Shown here: positions 17,542 to 25,727 of the stretch, one piece after another
Numbering within the stretch: the stretch's first letter is position 1
Layout of the letters: the number at the start of each line of letters is the position of its first letter
Assembly: GCF_014646115.1 (NCBI RefSeq)
Contig: NZ_BMMV01000015.1
Location: forward strand, 1-64,000
Length of the DNA stretch: 64,000 bases
Direction: 5' to 3'
From: Streptomyces camponoticapitis
GTDB taxonomy: Bacteria; Actinomycetota; Actinomycetes; Streptomycetales; Streptomycetaceae
The notes under the pieces: model-generated
Seen by the model: only the letters and a program-made list of their open reading frames with translations
What the model was told of the DNA's origin: nothing
Database searches by the model: none
Program-made: the position numbers and the translations under genes

Positions 17542-17584
17542 GTGGGGAACCTGAAGGGCCTTCAGAAACCTTCAGGTTCCCCAC
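17542..17584. repeat. Perfect 16-bp inverted repeat with 11-nt loop
   Basis: GTGGGGAACCTGAAGG (17542-17557) is exactly complementary to CCTTCAGGTTCCCCAC (17569-17584). CCTTCAG also occurs as a direct repeat in the loop and right arm. There is no following T-run. It lies between the recombinase remnant and the secreted-protein gene, so it may be a mobile-element end, a factor-independent terminator without U-tail, or a protein-binding site. Confidence 0.7.
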
Positions 17585-17945
17585 AGTCCTGTTGTGCCAC
17601 TGTCTTTTCACGGCCCGCCGAGGAGGGGGATCCACGGATTCGGGGCGAGGGGAAGCAGGTTCCGGAAGCCTGGGACCTGGGGGGCCGCGCCAGGCGAATT
17701 ACCGGCGCGGCCCCGGGAGGACGGTCAGCCTCGGCGCCGTCCGCGATCAGCTCGTTCTCCTCCCTGCCACGAAGCCGGCAGGGAGGAGAGAGGGAACCCA
17801 GGGTGAAGGTCTTCGGAGGCCGGAGCTGCCCGTGCACGCCACCTCTCCGCCACCGCTCAGAAGCGCACGCGGACGCCCTGCCTGTCTTGAGGCGTCGTAT
17901 CCAGGTGTGCGACCACAGTCCACGCACAGCAATTCAGGAGGATTC
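17585..17945. other. Upstream region of the secreted-protein gene
   Basis: These 361 bases hold no supported gene. They contain the ribosome site AGGAGG shortly before the ATG at 17946 and presumably its promoter, which I cannot place. Confidence 0.4.
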
Positions 17946-18410
17946 ATGCGATCAGTACGTGCGACGTTGGCCACGGGAGCCGCAGTCGCCCTCGCGTCCG
18001 GCGGCCTGGCTCTGGCCGGTCCGGCTACGGCTGCACACGCGACGGCAGCTCAGTGCACCAATGGCGCCAACGGCTTCGACAGCATCCCGTATAACAAGAG
18101 CGGCACCAACGCCCGTACCGTGTCCATGGGTTACGGGGTGACGGTGAGGCTGCAGTACGGCACGGTCAATGGAGCCCAGCAGGGGTGGGCTCGTATCGAC
18201 GGGACCACTGTCGCGGGCGACAGGGTTTGGATGGACTGGACCCAGAACTCCGGCAGCACCTGGCTGCAGTGCGGGCCCTTCACCGTCCAGTCGAACGGCT
18301 CACCGAACACCAGCGCCGCCAAGCGCACAAGCTCCAGCAGCAGTTACCAGTTCCGCGCGTGCGGCAATCTCGCCGGCGTCGGCGAGACCAGGTGCACGAC
18401 CTGGTGGTAA
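17946..18410 (+). CDS. Small secreted protein of unknown function with four cysteines
   Basis: The 154-residue product has a clear Sec signal peptide (about 1-30; RSVRATLATGAAVALASGGL, then LALAGPATAAHA). The mature domain is about 120 residues and contains Cys37, Cys109, Cys139 and Cys150, which could form two disulfides. It is rich in Gly, Ser, Asn and Trp and ends in TTWW. A perfect AGGAGG precedes the start. I do not recognise the family. Composition suggests a compact extracellular beta-protein. It is monocistronic and flanked by remnants and signalling genes. Confidence 0.8.
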   Translation: MRSVRATLATGAAVALASGGLALAGPATAAHATAAQCTNGANGFDSIPYNKSGTNARTVSMGYGVTVRLQYGTVNGAQQGWARIDGTTVAGDRVWMDWTQNSGSTWLQCGPFTVQSNGSPNTSAAKRTSSSSSYQFRACGNLAGVGETRCTTWW

Positions 18411-18811
18411 CAAACCCGCACCAGGCACGTGCGGAGGCTGCGGCGCAGGCTTGAGCCGGGCCGGAGCCGGGTGGCGCCCGGCTCCGGCTGACGGTGTCCT
18501 GCCACGACCCTTTGTGAAAGTAGGTCTTGGTTGTCGATGATCACGCGTTGTGCGGGTGTGATGTGCGAGCGGCGGTGGGCCCGGCCAGCACGTGGTGCAG
18601 GCAGGGGGAGCACCGCAGTTGCGCGACGCATCCGCGCGCGGCGACCGGAGAACCTCCGCCGACAACTGCGCCGGGCTGAGCGAGCCCCCGGCGGTAGTGA
18701 ACGTCTTCCGCCAGTCGGCGAGGCCCGTCTCCAGCCTGAACTCGGCGGCCACGTTCGCCGGATGGCACCTCTTGTGGTCACGCGCGGCGCGGCAGACAAG
18801 GACCCTGGAGA
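18411..18811. other. 0.4-kb gap with possible minus-strand gene remnant
   Basis: No intact gene is seen. A minus-strand frame reads FRLETGLADWRKTFTTAGGS and a neighbouring frame reads LRCSPCLHHVLAGP. Together they look like pieces of a degraded Cys-containing protein, but I cannot name it. Confidence 0.25.
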
Positions 18812-20038
18812 TCAGCGGGACGCGATGGATACGGTTCCTATGGGCGGTCCCGGCCCCAGCCAGTCACACAGGAGCACGGTCGCGTCGTCCTGGAGATGCC
18901 CGTGGTGGTAGTCGAGGAAGGTGTGGACGAATCGGCGGACGGTCTCCTGGGGGCTCAGCCTGGCGGTGGGGTACTGCGTGAGGACGGAGATGAAGCGGTC
19001 GAGCCCGAATTCGCTCCCGTGCGCGCGCCGTGCCTCCGTGATGCCGTCGGTGTAGAGCACGACGCGATCCCCCGGCTCCAGCTGGTGCCGGCAGACCGCC
19101 GCTTGCCCACCGCCCAGGCCGGTGCCGAGCGGGTACGCGGGCTCGCACCGCAGGCGGAGCGCGTCCTCCCCGCGCAGCACGAGCGGGGGGTGGTGGCCGA
19201 AGCTGGCCCAGCGCAGCAGCCCGGAACGGGTGTCCAGGGAGATGAGGAGAGCCGTGACGTAGCGGTCGTCGTAGACGCGGTTCAGCTCTTTCTCGATGGC
19301 ATCACCGGTCTCGGCGATACCGGCCCCGCGGCGGCGGGCGCTGCGCGAGGCGGCGACCGCCAGAGCGGCCGTCTGGCCCGCGGCGGTGTCGTGGCCCATG
19401 GCGTCGAAGATCGACAGATGGACCTGGTGGCCGGCCGTCGCGTAGTCGTAGGCGTCACCGCTGATCCAGTACGACGGCTCCAGCGTGGCGCAGATGGCCA
19501 CCCGTGAGTCGGTGTAGGTACGAGGCGGCATCAGGTGCCACTGCGCTTCCGCGGCCACGTTCATCGGCTGGGTGCGGTTCAGGCGGGCGTAGGTGTCGCT
19601 GTGCCCGCGTTTGGTGGAGATGGCCAGCGCCACCAGGGCCGCCAGTCCCCTGGCGTGCTCGCGTACGGCGTCGCCGTCCCGGGTGGTGGCGACGAACATG
19701 ATTCCGATGCGTTCGTTGCCGTTGAACAGGGGCACCCAGTAGGCGGCTCCACCGGCCGACGGTGTGGTGGCGGGAAGCATCCGGCCGTACTGGTAGGCGC
19801 GGCCCGCGTCGGTGTCCTGGATCCTCAGGATCCGCTCGGCCGACGCGTCCGTGCGCGCTCCGACGAGCAGATGGAGCGCACGGCGCTCGACATCGCCGAG
19901 ATAGAGACGTACGTCGGTGAAGCCCGCGGGCCCGGCCCGCTCGCTCACCGTGTCCGGGAGGTCGTCGAACGAGATGTTGCCGATGACGCTCAGCAACTCC
20001 GCGAACAGTCGCTCGCCTCTGTTGTCGCGATCATCCAC
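18812..20038 (-). CDS. GAF-SpoIIE (PP2C-type) serine phosphatase
   Basis: The 408-residue protein has an N-terminal GAF-like sensor (about 20-150) and a C-terminal SpoIIE/RsbU phosphatase. All PP2C metal motifs are present: SGDAYDY, FDAMGHD, YTDGITEA and QDDATVLLCDW. It should dephosphorylate an anti-anti-sigma (STAS) protein and so activate a sigma factor. No STAS or sigma gene is adjacent. It contrasts with the degraded phosphatase at 13618, and the two could act in the same partner-switching circuit. The GTG at 20038 has GGAAAG upstream. Confidence 0.88.
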   Translation of the reverse strand: MDDRDNRGERLFAELLSVIGNISFDDLPDTVSERAGPAGFTDVRLYLGDVERRALHLLVGARTDASAERILRIQDTDAGRAYQYGRMLPATTPSAGGAAYWVPLFNGNERIGIMFVATTRDGDAVREHARGLAALVALAISTKRGHSDTYARLNRTQPMNVAAEAQWHLMPPRTYTDSRVAICATLEPSYWISGDAYDYATAGHQVHLSIFDAMGHDTAAGQTAALAVAASRSARRRGAGIAETGDAIEKELNRVYDDRYVTALLISLDTRSGLLRWASFGHHPPLVLRGEDALRLRCEPAYPLGTGLGGGQAAVCRHQLEPGDRVVLYTDGITEARRAHGSEFGLDRFISVLTQYPTARLSPQETVRRFVHTFLDYHHGHLQDDATVLLCDWLGPGPPIGTVSIASR

Positions 20039-21266
20039 GCCAGTACTTTCCGATAATGCGGCATTTACCCGTGAATGTTACGAGCGTACATCGGGCCCGA
20101 TCCATGAGGCGCCCGGTGGAGGCATGCCGCCCTGGAGGCGTTCGAGATCCGTGGCGCGGACCTCGTACCGGAACCGGCCGGCTGCCTGACGGACGACACC
20201 GTCGGCTCAACAGTCGGTGGGATCCCCGGGCGGGTACTCGATCGGGTGATGCTCGCCCGAAGCATGCCCAGCTCAGAGGGCAACTGCTGCTGACGATGTG
20301 CCCGAAGGCCCGCGCCCGCTGCCGACGCGCGCGTCTCTGGCATCCGACACGGATCGAGACGCAACGTGGCACACACTCCGGTCGTTCTCGCGCCGGCCGG
20401 CGGCCGGGTTCGGGCAAGACCACGCTGGCGGTCGAACTCCAGCAGTGGCTTCCCGGGGCCGACGGGACTCGGGGCGTGCTGGTCACACTGCTGGGATCCG
20501 GCTCGCCGGCAGATCGGGGCCGGACGGGGCGAGTGCCCTTCGGCCGCTGATCCGTGCTGGAAACGACCCTTCGGGTGGGTGAAGAGCCCGCGCCGGGCGT
20601 CATGAGCCGGGCCGCGTACGCCCCTGATGCGCAGCCTGACGGGCTGCTCGTAAGTCGGCGACCCTCGGCATCCGGCACGTCCTCCCACGATGGGGCGGTG
20701 ACCGAGACTCTGCCGAGAGTCGAACTCTTCGACGTCGATCAACCGCGACTGGCCGCGCCAGGCGCGCTCAACGCGTTCCCCCTTCTCACCGACCGCGACA
20801 TAGTGCAGTGCGCTCTCGGCGGCGTCGTTGCCCTCAAGGCGGGCGATGATCCACGCGGCGAGATAGCGCGAGCAGTAGCAGCGCATCCATGTGATCGCCG
20901 GGCGGCGATGACGGTGCCGGCTGTCCCGGGGATTCGGTGGAACCTGCCGCTCGTGGTGAAAAACTCAGTGACCTGGGATTCGCTCTTGTCCAGACCAATT
21001 CGGGGCTCACGACGCCCGCGGGCCCAGTCGCACCAATCACCGTACCGATGCAACCCCAACTGCGTATGGGGTAACGATGTCCGACATCCGACCGGCACCT
21101 CGTCATAACGCCGATATCGACGCCTGGGTCACCGCCCCAGCAGCGATGCCCGGACATGCGCGCCGGGCGCCGGGCGCCCATGCTGTGAGGGATTGTCACG
21201 TGTGACGGCCGGCGGCGCGTTGTGCGTTGTGGCCTTGGGCTGATCTCCTGAAGAAAAGAAAAGGAC
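20039..21266. other. 1.2-kb region without an intact gene
   Basis: Long open frames here are on both strands and have low-information composition. Two stretches look like remnants. One is a P-loop on the plus strand (20404-20430). The other is a minus-strand frame near 20740-20886 reading RYLAAWIIARLEGNDAAESA. A 12-bp palindrome GTCAC-GT-GTGAC (21195-21206) lies 60 bases before the Rieske gene and could be its operator. Confidence 0.35.
20404..20466 (+). pseudogene. Possible fragment of a P-loop kinase/ATPase gene
   Basis: One frame reads PGSGKTTLAVELQQWLPGAD, a well-formed Walker A motif followed by a helix-like segment, as at the N-terminus of small nucleoside or sugar kinases. The surrounding frame has no start, Walker B or other recognisable motif. 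It may be a relic or chance. Confidence 0.22.
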
Positions 21267-22124
21267 ATGGCTTACATCACGCCTTTCGTCAACCGCATCG
21301 AGCGCCTCGGGACTCTGGACCGAATCGCCCGCCCGGCGGCCGCGGCCGTCCAACGGCTGGTGCGGCCGCGCCAGGTTCGCAACGTGCTCAGCGGCACGCT
21401 GCTTGGCCACCCGGCCCATCCGGCCCTGAGCCAGATCCCGATCGGAGCCTGGTCGATGGCCACCCTGCTGGACACGATCGGCGGCGAGCGGTCCGCCCCG
21501 GCGGCGGGACTGCTCAACGCGGTCGGCGTCGCCGCCGCCCTCCCCGCGGCAGCATCCGGCCTGAACGACTGGTCGGACAGCCAGGAAGAGGCCGCACCCC
21601 GGCGTGTCGGGGTCGTGCACGCGGCCGCCAACAGTACCGCGCTCGGGTTCTACACGGCCTCACTTGTCGCCCGCCTGCAGGGAAGGCGCTCCCGTGCCAC
21701 TCTGCTCGGCTGTACGGGATTCGGCGTCATGCTCGCCGGTGTGTACCTCGGCGGACACATCGCCTTCACCAACGCGTACAACGTCAACCACACGGCGACC
21801 GAGAATCGGCCGCAGGACTGGACACCCGTGCTCTCCGACGCGCACCTCTCCGAAGGCGCACTCCGTAAGGTGCCCGCCGGCGACACCCATGTGCTTCTGA
21901 CCAGGACGCAAGGGCAGGTTCTGGCCCTCTCCAGCACCTGCAGTCACATGGGCGGACCGTTGCAAGAGGGCCGCATCGAGGACGGCTGCGTCGTGTGCCC
22001 GTGGCACGGCAGCAGCTTCTCCCTGGCGACCGGCAATGTCTTCCGTGGCCCAGCCTCGGCGCCGCAGCCGGCCTACGAGACCCGCGTGCGAGCCGGCCAG
22101 ATCGAGGTCAGAGCCCGCTGCTGA
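21267..22124 (+). CDS. DUF2231-Rieske [2Fe-2S] fusion membrane protein
   Basis: The 285-residue protein has an N-terminal DUF2231 membrane domain (about 45-175, starting GTLLGHPAHPALSQIPIGAW, four hydrophobic segments). The C-terminal Rieske domain (about 195-282) has the cluster ligands CSHMGG and CPWHGSSF. It is probably a membrane-anchored electron-transfer protein; the donor and acceptor are unknown. The ATG at 21267 follows AAAAGG. It is isolated from other redox genes. Confidence 0.88.
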   Translation: MAYITPFVNRIERLGTLDRIARPAAAAVQRLVRPRQVRNVLSGTLLGHPAHPALSQIPIGAWSMATLLDTIGGERSAPAAGLLNAVGVAAALPAAASGLNDWSDSQEEAAPRRVGVVHAAANSTALGFYTASLVARLQGRRSRATLLGCTGFGVMLAGVYLGGHIAFTNAYNVNHTATENRPQDWTPVLSDAHLSEGALRKVPAGDTHVLLTRTQGQVLALSSTCSHMGGPLQEGRIEDGCVVCPWHGSSFSLATGNVFRGPASAPQPAYETRVRAGQIEVRARC

Positions 22125-22277
22125 GCAGCGGGAATCGCGGCACCGTGATGAACGATCACCAGCCGTACCAACGGCTCCGGATGGAGATCTTCGGGGCCTC
22201 CTCATCGGTCGCCGTCCGGGCACATATCCCACCTTCCGCACAGCTCCGTGCGGCGGCTCGGAGACTGAACTGTCAGT

Positions 22278-22747
22278 TTGTCCGTGACCGGGGTCCTGGC
22301 GGGAGACGCCACCACTCCGGACGACTACGACCGAGCCTGCGCGGTGGATGATCTCGCCGGTGTGATCGCCGTCGGAGACAACGGCGATCAGGCACTGGTG
22401 CTGGCGGGCGAGCCCGCTACCAGCTGTTTTCTACCCGAGCACGAGCCTTCCTGCGGTGGCTCGCCGCCGACTCCGAAGCCGGGCTGAAGACCGCAGCCAG
22501 GGCTGTCCTCTCAGATGCAGCCACCCAGTGGGAGGAGTGCGGAACATGGGTGACGGACGGTCCAGCCACGCTCATGGACTCTGCCGAGGCAGGCGCCGAT
22601 CTGGACATCGAGTATCCCGGCGGTGGCATGCCCGTCCACGCATCAGTCCCCTTGCCGGCCGGCCGCTGGAAGATCCGTGCCACCCAAAACTGGGCGGACG
22701 AAGAGAACTGGGTCGGCCTGGTCCAGCTTCTGCCCATTGAATCTTGA
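22278..22747 (+). pseudogene. Imm21-type immunity protein gene, frameshifted and 5' truncated
   Basis: The first frame (22278-about 22442) gives DDYDRACAVDDLAGVIAVGD followed by LAGEPATSCFLPE. The match then continues one base out of phase with RAFLRWLAADSEAGL, WEECGTWVTDGPATLMDSAE and VPLPAGRWKIRATQNWADEE, ending LVQLLPIES. The whole pattern is that of Imm21, immunity proteins found beside polymorphic toxins. The shift falls at GAGCACGAGCC, where one base appears lost. The usual N-terminal strand (WVES.GGP) is missing. No toxin gene is present. A sequencing error could explain the frameshift but not the missing 5' end. Confidence 0.7.
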
Positions 22748-22774
22748 ACCGGCAGGAGCTTGGGTTGAGTGCGA

Positions 22775-22957
22775 TCATCCCTTGCGGGCAAGGTTGTGCG
22801 GATGGGCGATGCCGAGCGTCGCGTGGTGGACGCCTTCACCCCTCAGCCGGCAGTCACGGAGGTTCTTCCAGGCTTCCATTCGCGCAAAGACATGCTCGAC
22901 GCGGGCGCGGACCTGCCTGTGCGAGCGGTTGTGCTCCCGCTTCCAGACGGGCAGTTC
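22775..22957 (-). pseudogene. 3' remnant of an IS5-type DDE transposase gene
   Basis: About 60 residues on the minus strand match the end of IS5-family DDE transposases: WKREHNRSHRQVRARVEHVF, ARMEAWKNLRDCRLRGEGVH and HATLGIAHPHNLARKG before the stop. Upstream in the same frame the match is lost, so the DDE catalytic core is gone. It lies directly after the Imm21 remnant and marks past transposition here. Confidence 0.72.
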
Positions 22958-23249
22958 CGCAGCGCAGTGACCAACGCACGGAAACCGGTGCCGGCTGAGG
23001 CCGGTGAACGGGCCTATCCATGACGGCTCCGAATGCGCCGCCCACCGCCGCAGTCGATCAGCGGCCCCTTCGCTCCACGGCACCGCTGAGGCGCCCTGCT
23101 GCCTGACGTTGAGTCCGGTCGGCAGTGCCGGATCACTGTCTCCGGGGTCTCTGAGTTATCTGGTGGGCTCGTCAGTCAAGTCAGCAACGAGTCAGCACGG
23201 ATACGATGAAGGGCGACCGGAGGCGGTCGAACCCGCACATCTGCTTCGA
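22958..23249. other. Gap between transposase remnant and hairpin cluster
   Basis: These 292 bases hold no supported gene and may include further decayed element sequence. Confidence 0.35.
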
Positions 23250-23299
23250 CCGCTTCTCTGTGCTGACCTGCGAGTTCGCAGGTCAGCACAGAGAAGCGG
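23250..23299. repeat. 50-bp palindrome: perfect 24-bp arms, 2-nt loop
   Basis: The left arm (23250-23273, starting CCGCTTCTCTGTGCTGACC) is exactly complementary to the right arm (23276-23299), separated only by GT. The centre reads TGACCTGCGA-GT-TCGCAGGTCA. Such a structure can extrude as a cruciform or act as a mobile-element end or regulator site. It is followed 10 bases later by a second hairpin. No T-run follows, so a classical intrinsic terminator is unlikely. Confidence 0.85.
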
Positions 23300-23309
23300 C
23301 GCGCGCGCC

Positions 23310-23348
23310 GTCTGTCTTGGACGATCCCCCGCGTCGCCCAAGACAGAC
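23310..23348. repeat. Second inverted repeat, 11-bp arms
   Basis: GTCTGTCTTGG (23310-23320) pairs perfectly with CCAAGACAGAC (23338-23348) around a 17-nt loop. It sits beside the 50-bp palindrome and about 60 bp before the TetR operator. Confidence 0.7.
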
Positions 23349-23403
23349 AGCCTCGTCCCACGCCGACCAGGCCCGACGAATCTGGCAGCGGGAACGTGCT
23401 GAG

Positions 23404-23423
23404 TATACTGGCTAAGAGCCAGT
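23404..23423 (+). promoter_or_regulatory. TetR promoter -10 (TATACT) overlapping a 17-bp operator palindrome
   Basis: ACTGGCT-AAG-AGCCAGT (23407-23423) is a perfect 7-bp inverted repeat with a 3-nt spacer. Its left arm overlaps the near-consensus -10 hexamer TATACT (23404-23409). Binding there would block the promoter of the TetR gene whose ATG is at 23441, the usual arrangement for TetR autoregulation. Confidence 0.65.
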
Positions 23424-23440
23424 CAACGCAGGAGTCCAGC

Positions 23441-24058
23441 ATGTCCCCGCGAAGCGCATCGGTCAATGAAGAACTTCGTCGGCGTTCCCGCGAACGGCTT
23501 CTGCAGGCCACCGTTGACCTTGTCGAGGAGCGCGGATTCGACGGGACGACCCTGGCCGACATCGCCGACCGGGCCGGAGCGGCACGCGGACTGGTCTCGT
23601 ACTACTTCCCCGGCAAGCGCCAGATGTTCCAGTCGGCCGTGCACCGGCTGATGCACCGGACCCTGCAGGCGGCCCTGGAGCGTGAGCCCCGTACCGACGA
23701 CGGGCATGAGCTGCTGGCGCGTGCCATCGATGCCGTCCTCGGTCTCACGGTCCATCATCCGGTCCTGATGCGCGCGCACATGGCGGGCATACTCCAGGCC
23801 GAGGGCTTCGTCCAGTGCTCCGAGCAGCAGCGGCTCGCCGAGCTGCTGCGCGAGACGATGGTGCGCTACGGGTCGGACGACGTGGACCACGACTATCCGT
23901 TGCTGCGCGCGCTGATGATGGGCGCGGTGTTCGCGATTCTGCTGCCGGGGGCGGGAATGCCCCTGGTCAGTCTGCGGGATGAGTTGTTCCAGCGGTTCGG
24001 TCTTGATCCGGCCTACCACGCTCCGCCGGGCGGGGAGCCCGCCCGGCGCAGCGTCTGA
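23441..24058 (+). CDS. TetR/AcrR-family transcriptional regulator
   Basis: The 205-residue protein has an N-terminal helix-turn-helix (about 14-60: RERLLQATVDLVEERGFDGT, TLADIADRAGAARGLVSYYF) and an all-helical ligand domain. The start at 23441 is preceded by AGGAG. A palindromic operator over its own -10 suggests autorepression. No divergent target gene is present; the convergent neighbour is the LVIVD protein gene. The inducer is unknown. Confidence 0.88.
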   Translation: MSPRSASVNEELRRRSRERLLQATVDLVEERGFDGTTLADIADRAGAARGLVSYYFPGKRQMFQSAVHRLMHRTLQAALEREPRTDDGHELLARAIDAVLGLTVHHPVLMRAHMAGILQAEGFVQCSEQQRLAELLRETMVRYGSDDVDHDYPLLRALMMGAVFAILLPGAGMPLVSLRDELFQRFGLDPAYHAPPGGEPARRSV

Positions 24059-24075
24059 CCATCACCCTGCCGGTC

Positions 24076-24101
24076 CGGCCGGCCGCGTCAGCGGCCGGCC
24101 G
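24076..24101. terminator. Bidirectional terminator hairpin between TetR and LVIVD genes
   Basis: CGGCCGGCCGC (24076-24086) pairs with GCGGCCGGCCG (24091-24101) across GTCA. It lies in the 49-bp gap between two convergent genes. There is no U-tract, as is common in streptomycetes. Confidence 0.6.
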
Positions 24102-24107
24102 TTCCGG

Positions 24108-25607
24108 TCAGCGGCGGAAGTCCTCGAAGTAGTCCGGCTGCGTCTGGACGTTGAGCTCGTCCATCCGCACCTTCTTCGCCTCGTCCGTCCGGCGGTCGTC
24201 GAGCTTGATGACGTCCAGACCCTTGGCGATGTCGTTCGAGTAGATGTAGCCGTTGTAGTAGTACGCCGACCAGGGACCGGCCGTCGTGACCTGGTCGAGG
24301 GTGACCGGGCCACGCTCGAAGTAGCCGATCTCCTTCGGCTTCGACGAGTTGGTGAAGTCCCAGACGGAGATGCCGCCCTGGTACCAGGCCTGGACCATGA
24401 TGTCCTTGCCCTTGACCGGGATCAGCGAGCCGTTGTGCGCCACGCACACCTCGGCGTCCGCCTGCGGACGGTCGATCTTGAAGTAGCTCTTGAACACCAG
24501 CTTCCGCTTGTCGCCCTTACCGACGATGTCGTAGATGCCGTCCGCGCCGCGCTTCGGACCGATCTCCTCGTTGCAGGTCGCCGCGCCGCCGCCGCCGAGC
24601 TCGTCGGTGAAGACGACCTTGTTGGCGGCCTGGTTGAAGGTCGCGGAGTGCCAGAAGGCGAAGTTGACGTTGTCCTGGACGCGGTCGATGATCCTCGGCG
24701 CCTCCGGGTTCTTGATGTCGAACAGGATGCCGTCACCCATGCAGGCACCAGCGGCGACGTCCTTGGAGGGCAGCACCGTGATGTCGTGGCAGCCGGTGGT
24801 GGCCGAGACGCCCGGGTTGGTGGGCGCGCCGGGGTTGCCGCCGTCCGGGAAGAGCACCGGGAAGTCGACGATCTTCGACTTCTCGGGCGCCTTGCGGGGC
24901 ACCTTGATGATGCTGATGCCGTCGTGCGGCGGCTGGCAGTCCGGGAACGTGGCGCTGGGCGAGTACGAGGAGACGTACACGTACACGTTCTTACGGTCGG
25001 GCACGAGCGTGTGCGTGTGCGAACCGCACGCGGTCTCGACAGCGGCGACGTACTCGGGGTTGCGCTTGTCGCTGATGTCGAAGATCTTCATGCCCTCCCA
25101 GGAGGACTTCTCCGTCGCCGGCGCCGAGACGCTGGAGCAGGAGTTGTCACTGCGCGAGGCGTCCGTCGACAGGAAGAGCAGGTCTCCCGAGACGGATATG
25201 TCGTTCTGACCGCCGGGGCAGAGGACCTGGGCGACCGTCTTGGGCTTCGACGGCTTGCTGATGTCGAAGATCCGGAAGCCGTCGTAGTTCCCGGAGAAGG
25301 CGTACTTCCCCTGGAACGCGATGTCCGAGTTGGTCCCCTTCAGGTGCTCCTTGGGGACGTTGGCGACGTGCGACATGTTGTCACTGTGGATGATCTCGTC
25401 CACGCCGGGTATCTCGTCGTTCTGGATGGCCTTCCTGGCCTCGGCCTGCTGGCTCTTGGAAGTCTCTTCCTTGGCCGGCTTGTCACCGGGGTCGGGTGTC
25501 GCGACCGCCGGTCCGGCGGCCAGCAGCGTGGCGAAGAGCCCGGCGGCGGCGGCTGCTGCCACGCCCAGACGTCTACGCCGCACGCGGGTGGTGTGCAACG
25601 AAGTCAC
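24108..25607 (-). CDS. LVIVD-repeat secreted beta-propeller protein
   Basis: The 499-residue protein has a basic N-terminus and Sec signal (about 1-36, RRRRLGVAAAAAAGLFATLL). A series of propeller blades follows, such as KYAFSGNYDGFRIFDISKPS, KIFDISDKRNPEYVAAV and GISVWDFTNSSKPKEIGYFE. These are LVIVD-type repeats. It acts outside the membrane; the function of the family is not established. It is divergent from a DUF305 lipoprotein, an association I recall from other streptomycetes. Two to three Cys pairs in the mature part may form disulfides. Confidence 0.85.
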   Translation of the reverse strand: MTSLHTTRVRRRRLGVAAAAAAGLFATLLAAGPAVATPDPGDKPAKEETSKSQQAEARKAIQNDEIPGVDEIIHSDNMSHVANVPKEHLKGTNSDIAFQGKYAFSGNYDGFRIFDISKPSKPKTVAQVLCPGGQNDISVSGDLLFLSTDASRSDNSCSSVSAPATEKSSWEGMKIFDISDKRNPEYVAAVETACGSHTHTLVPDRKNVYVYVSSYSPSATFPDCQPPHDGISIIKVPRKAPEKSKIVDFPVLFPDGGNPGAPTNPGVSATTGCHDITVLPSKDVAAGACMGDGILFDIKNPEAPRIIDRVQDNVNFAFWHSATFNQAANKVVFTDELGGGGAATCNEEIGPKRGADGIYDIVGKGDKRKLVFKSYFKIDRPQADAEVCVAHNGSLIPVKGKDIMVQAWYQGGISVWDFTNSSKPKEIGYFERGPVTLDQVTTAGPWSAYYYNGYIYSNDIAKGLDVIKLDDRRTDEAKKVRMDELNVQTQPDYFEDFRR

Positions 25608-25705
25608 TGCGTCCTCCCTTGTATCCGTTCCTAGTTGAACGGCTTACGGACGTCGGCAGTATCGTCCTTCACATGTACATCTCAACAGATGGCAACCTAG
25701 ATGTA

Positions 25706-25727
25706 ATGAAAGTTTTTGATCTTTCAT
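25706..25727. promoter_or_regulatory. Inverted repeat in the LVIVD/DUF305 divergent promoter region
   Basis: ATGAAAG (25706-25712) and CTTTCAT (25721-25727) form a 7-bp inverted repeat with an 8-nt T-rich spacer. They lie in the AT-rich centre of the 189-bp gap between the divergent genes. It may be an operator shared by both. Confidence 0.45.

Noticed and set aside
17542..17584. Classical rho-independent terminator
   Set aside because: There is no T-run after the stem on either strand, and no gene ends just upstream; only the recombinase relic does.
13618..20038. A full partner-switching sigma-factor operon
   Set aside because: There are two SpoIIE-type proteins but no STAS antagonist or sigma factor between or beside them, and several unrelated genes separate them.
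20065..20886. Minus-strand 273-codon frame as a real gene
   Set aside because: Only a short part looks protein-like; the rest is Arg/Pro/Ser-rich with no ribosome site or motif.
23250..23348. CRISPR-like array or tRNA from the repeated structures
   Set aside because: There are only two different hairpins, no regularly spaced direct repeats and no cloverleaf or anticodon arrangement.
10500..23450. A complete integrative element or phage spanning the accessory region
   Set aside because: There is no tRNA attachment site, intact integrase, replication or transfer gene, only scattered remnants among intact genes.
23990..25634. 551-codon plus-strand frame opposite the LVIVD gene
   Set aside because: It is composed almost entirely of Val, Arg, Asp, Gly and Leu repeats mirroring codon bias of the real gene; it has no domain.
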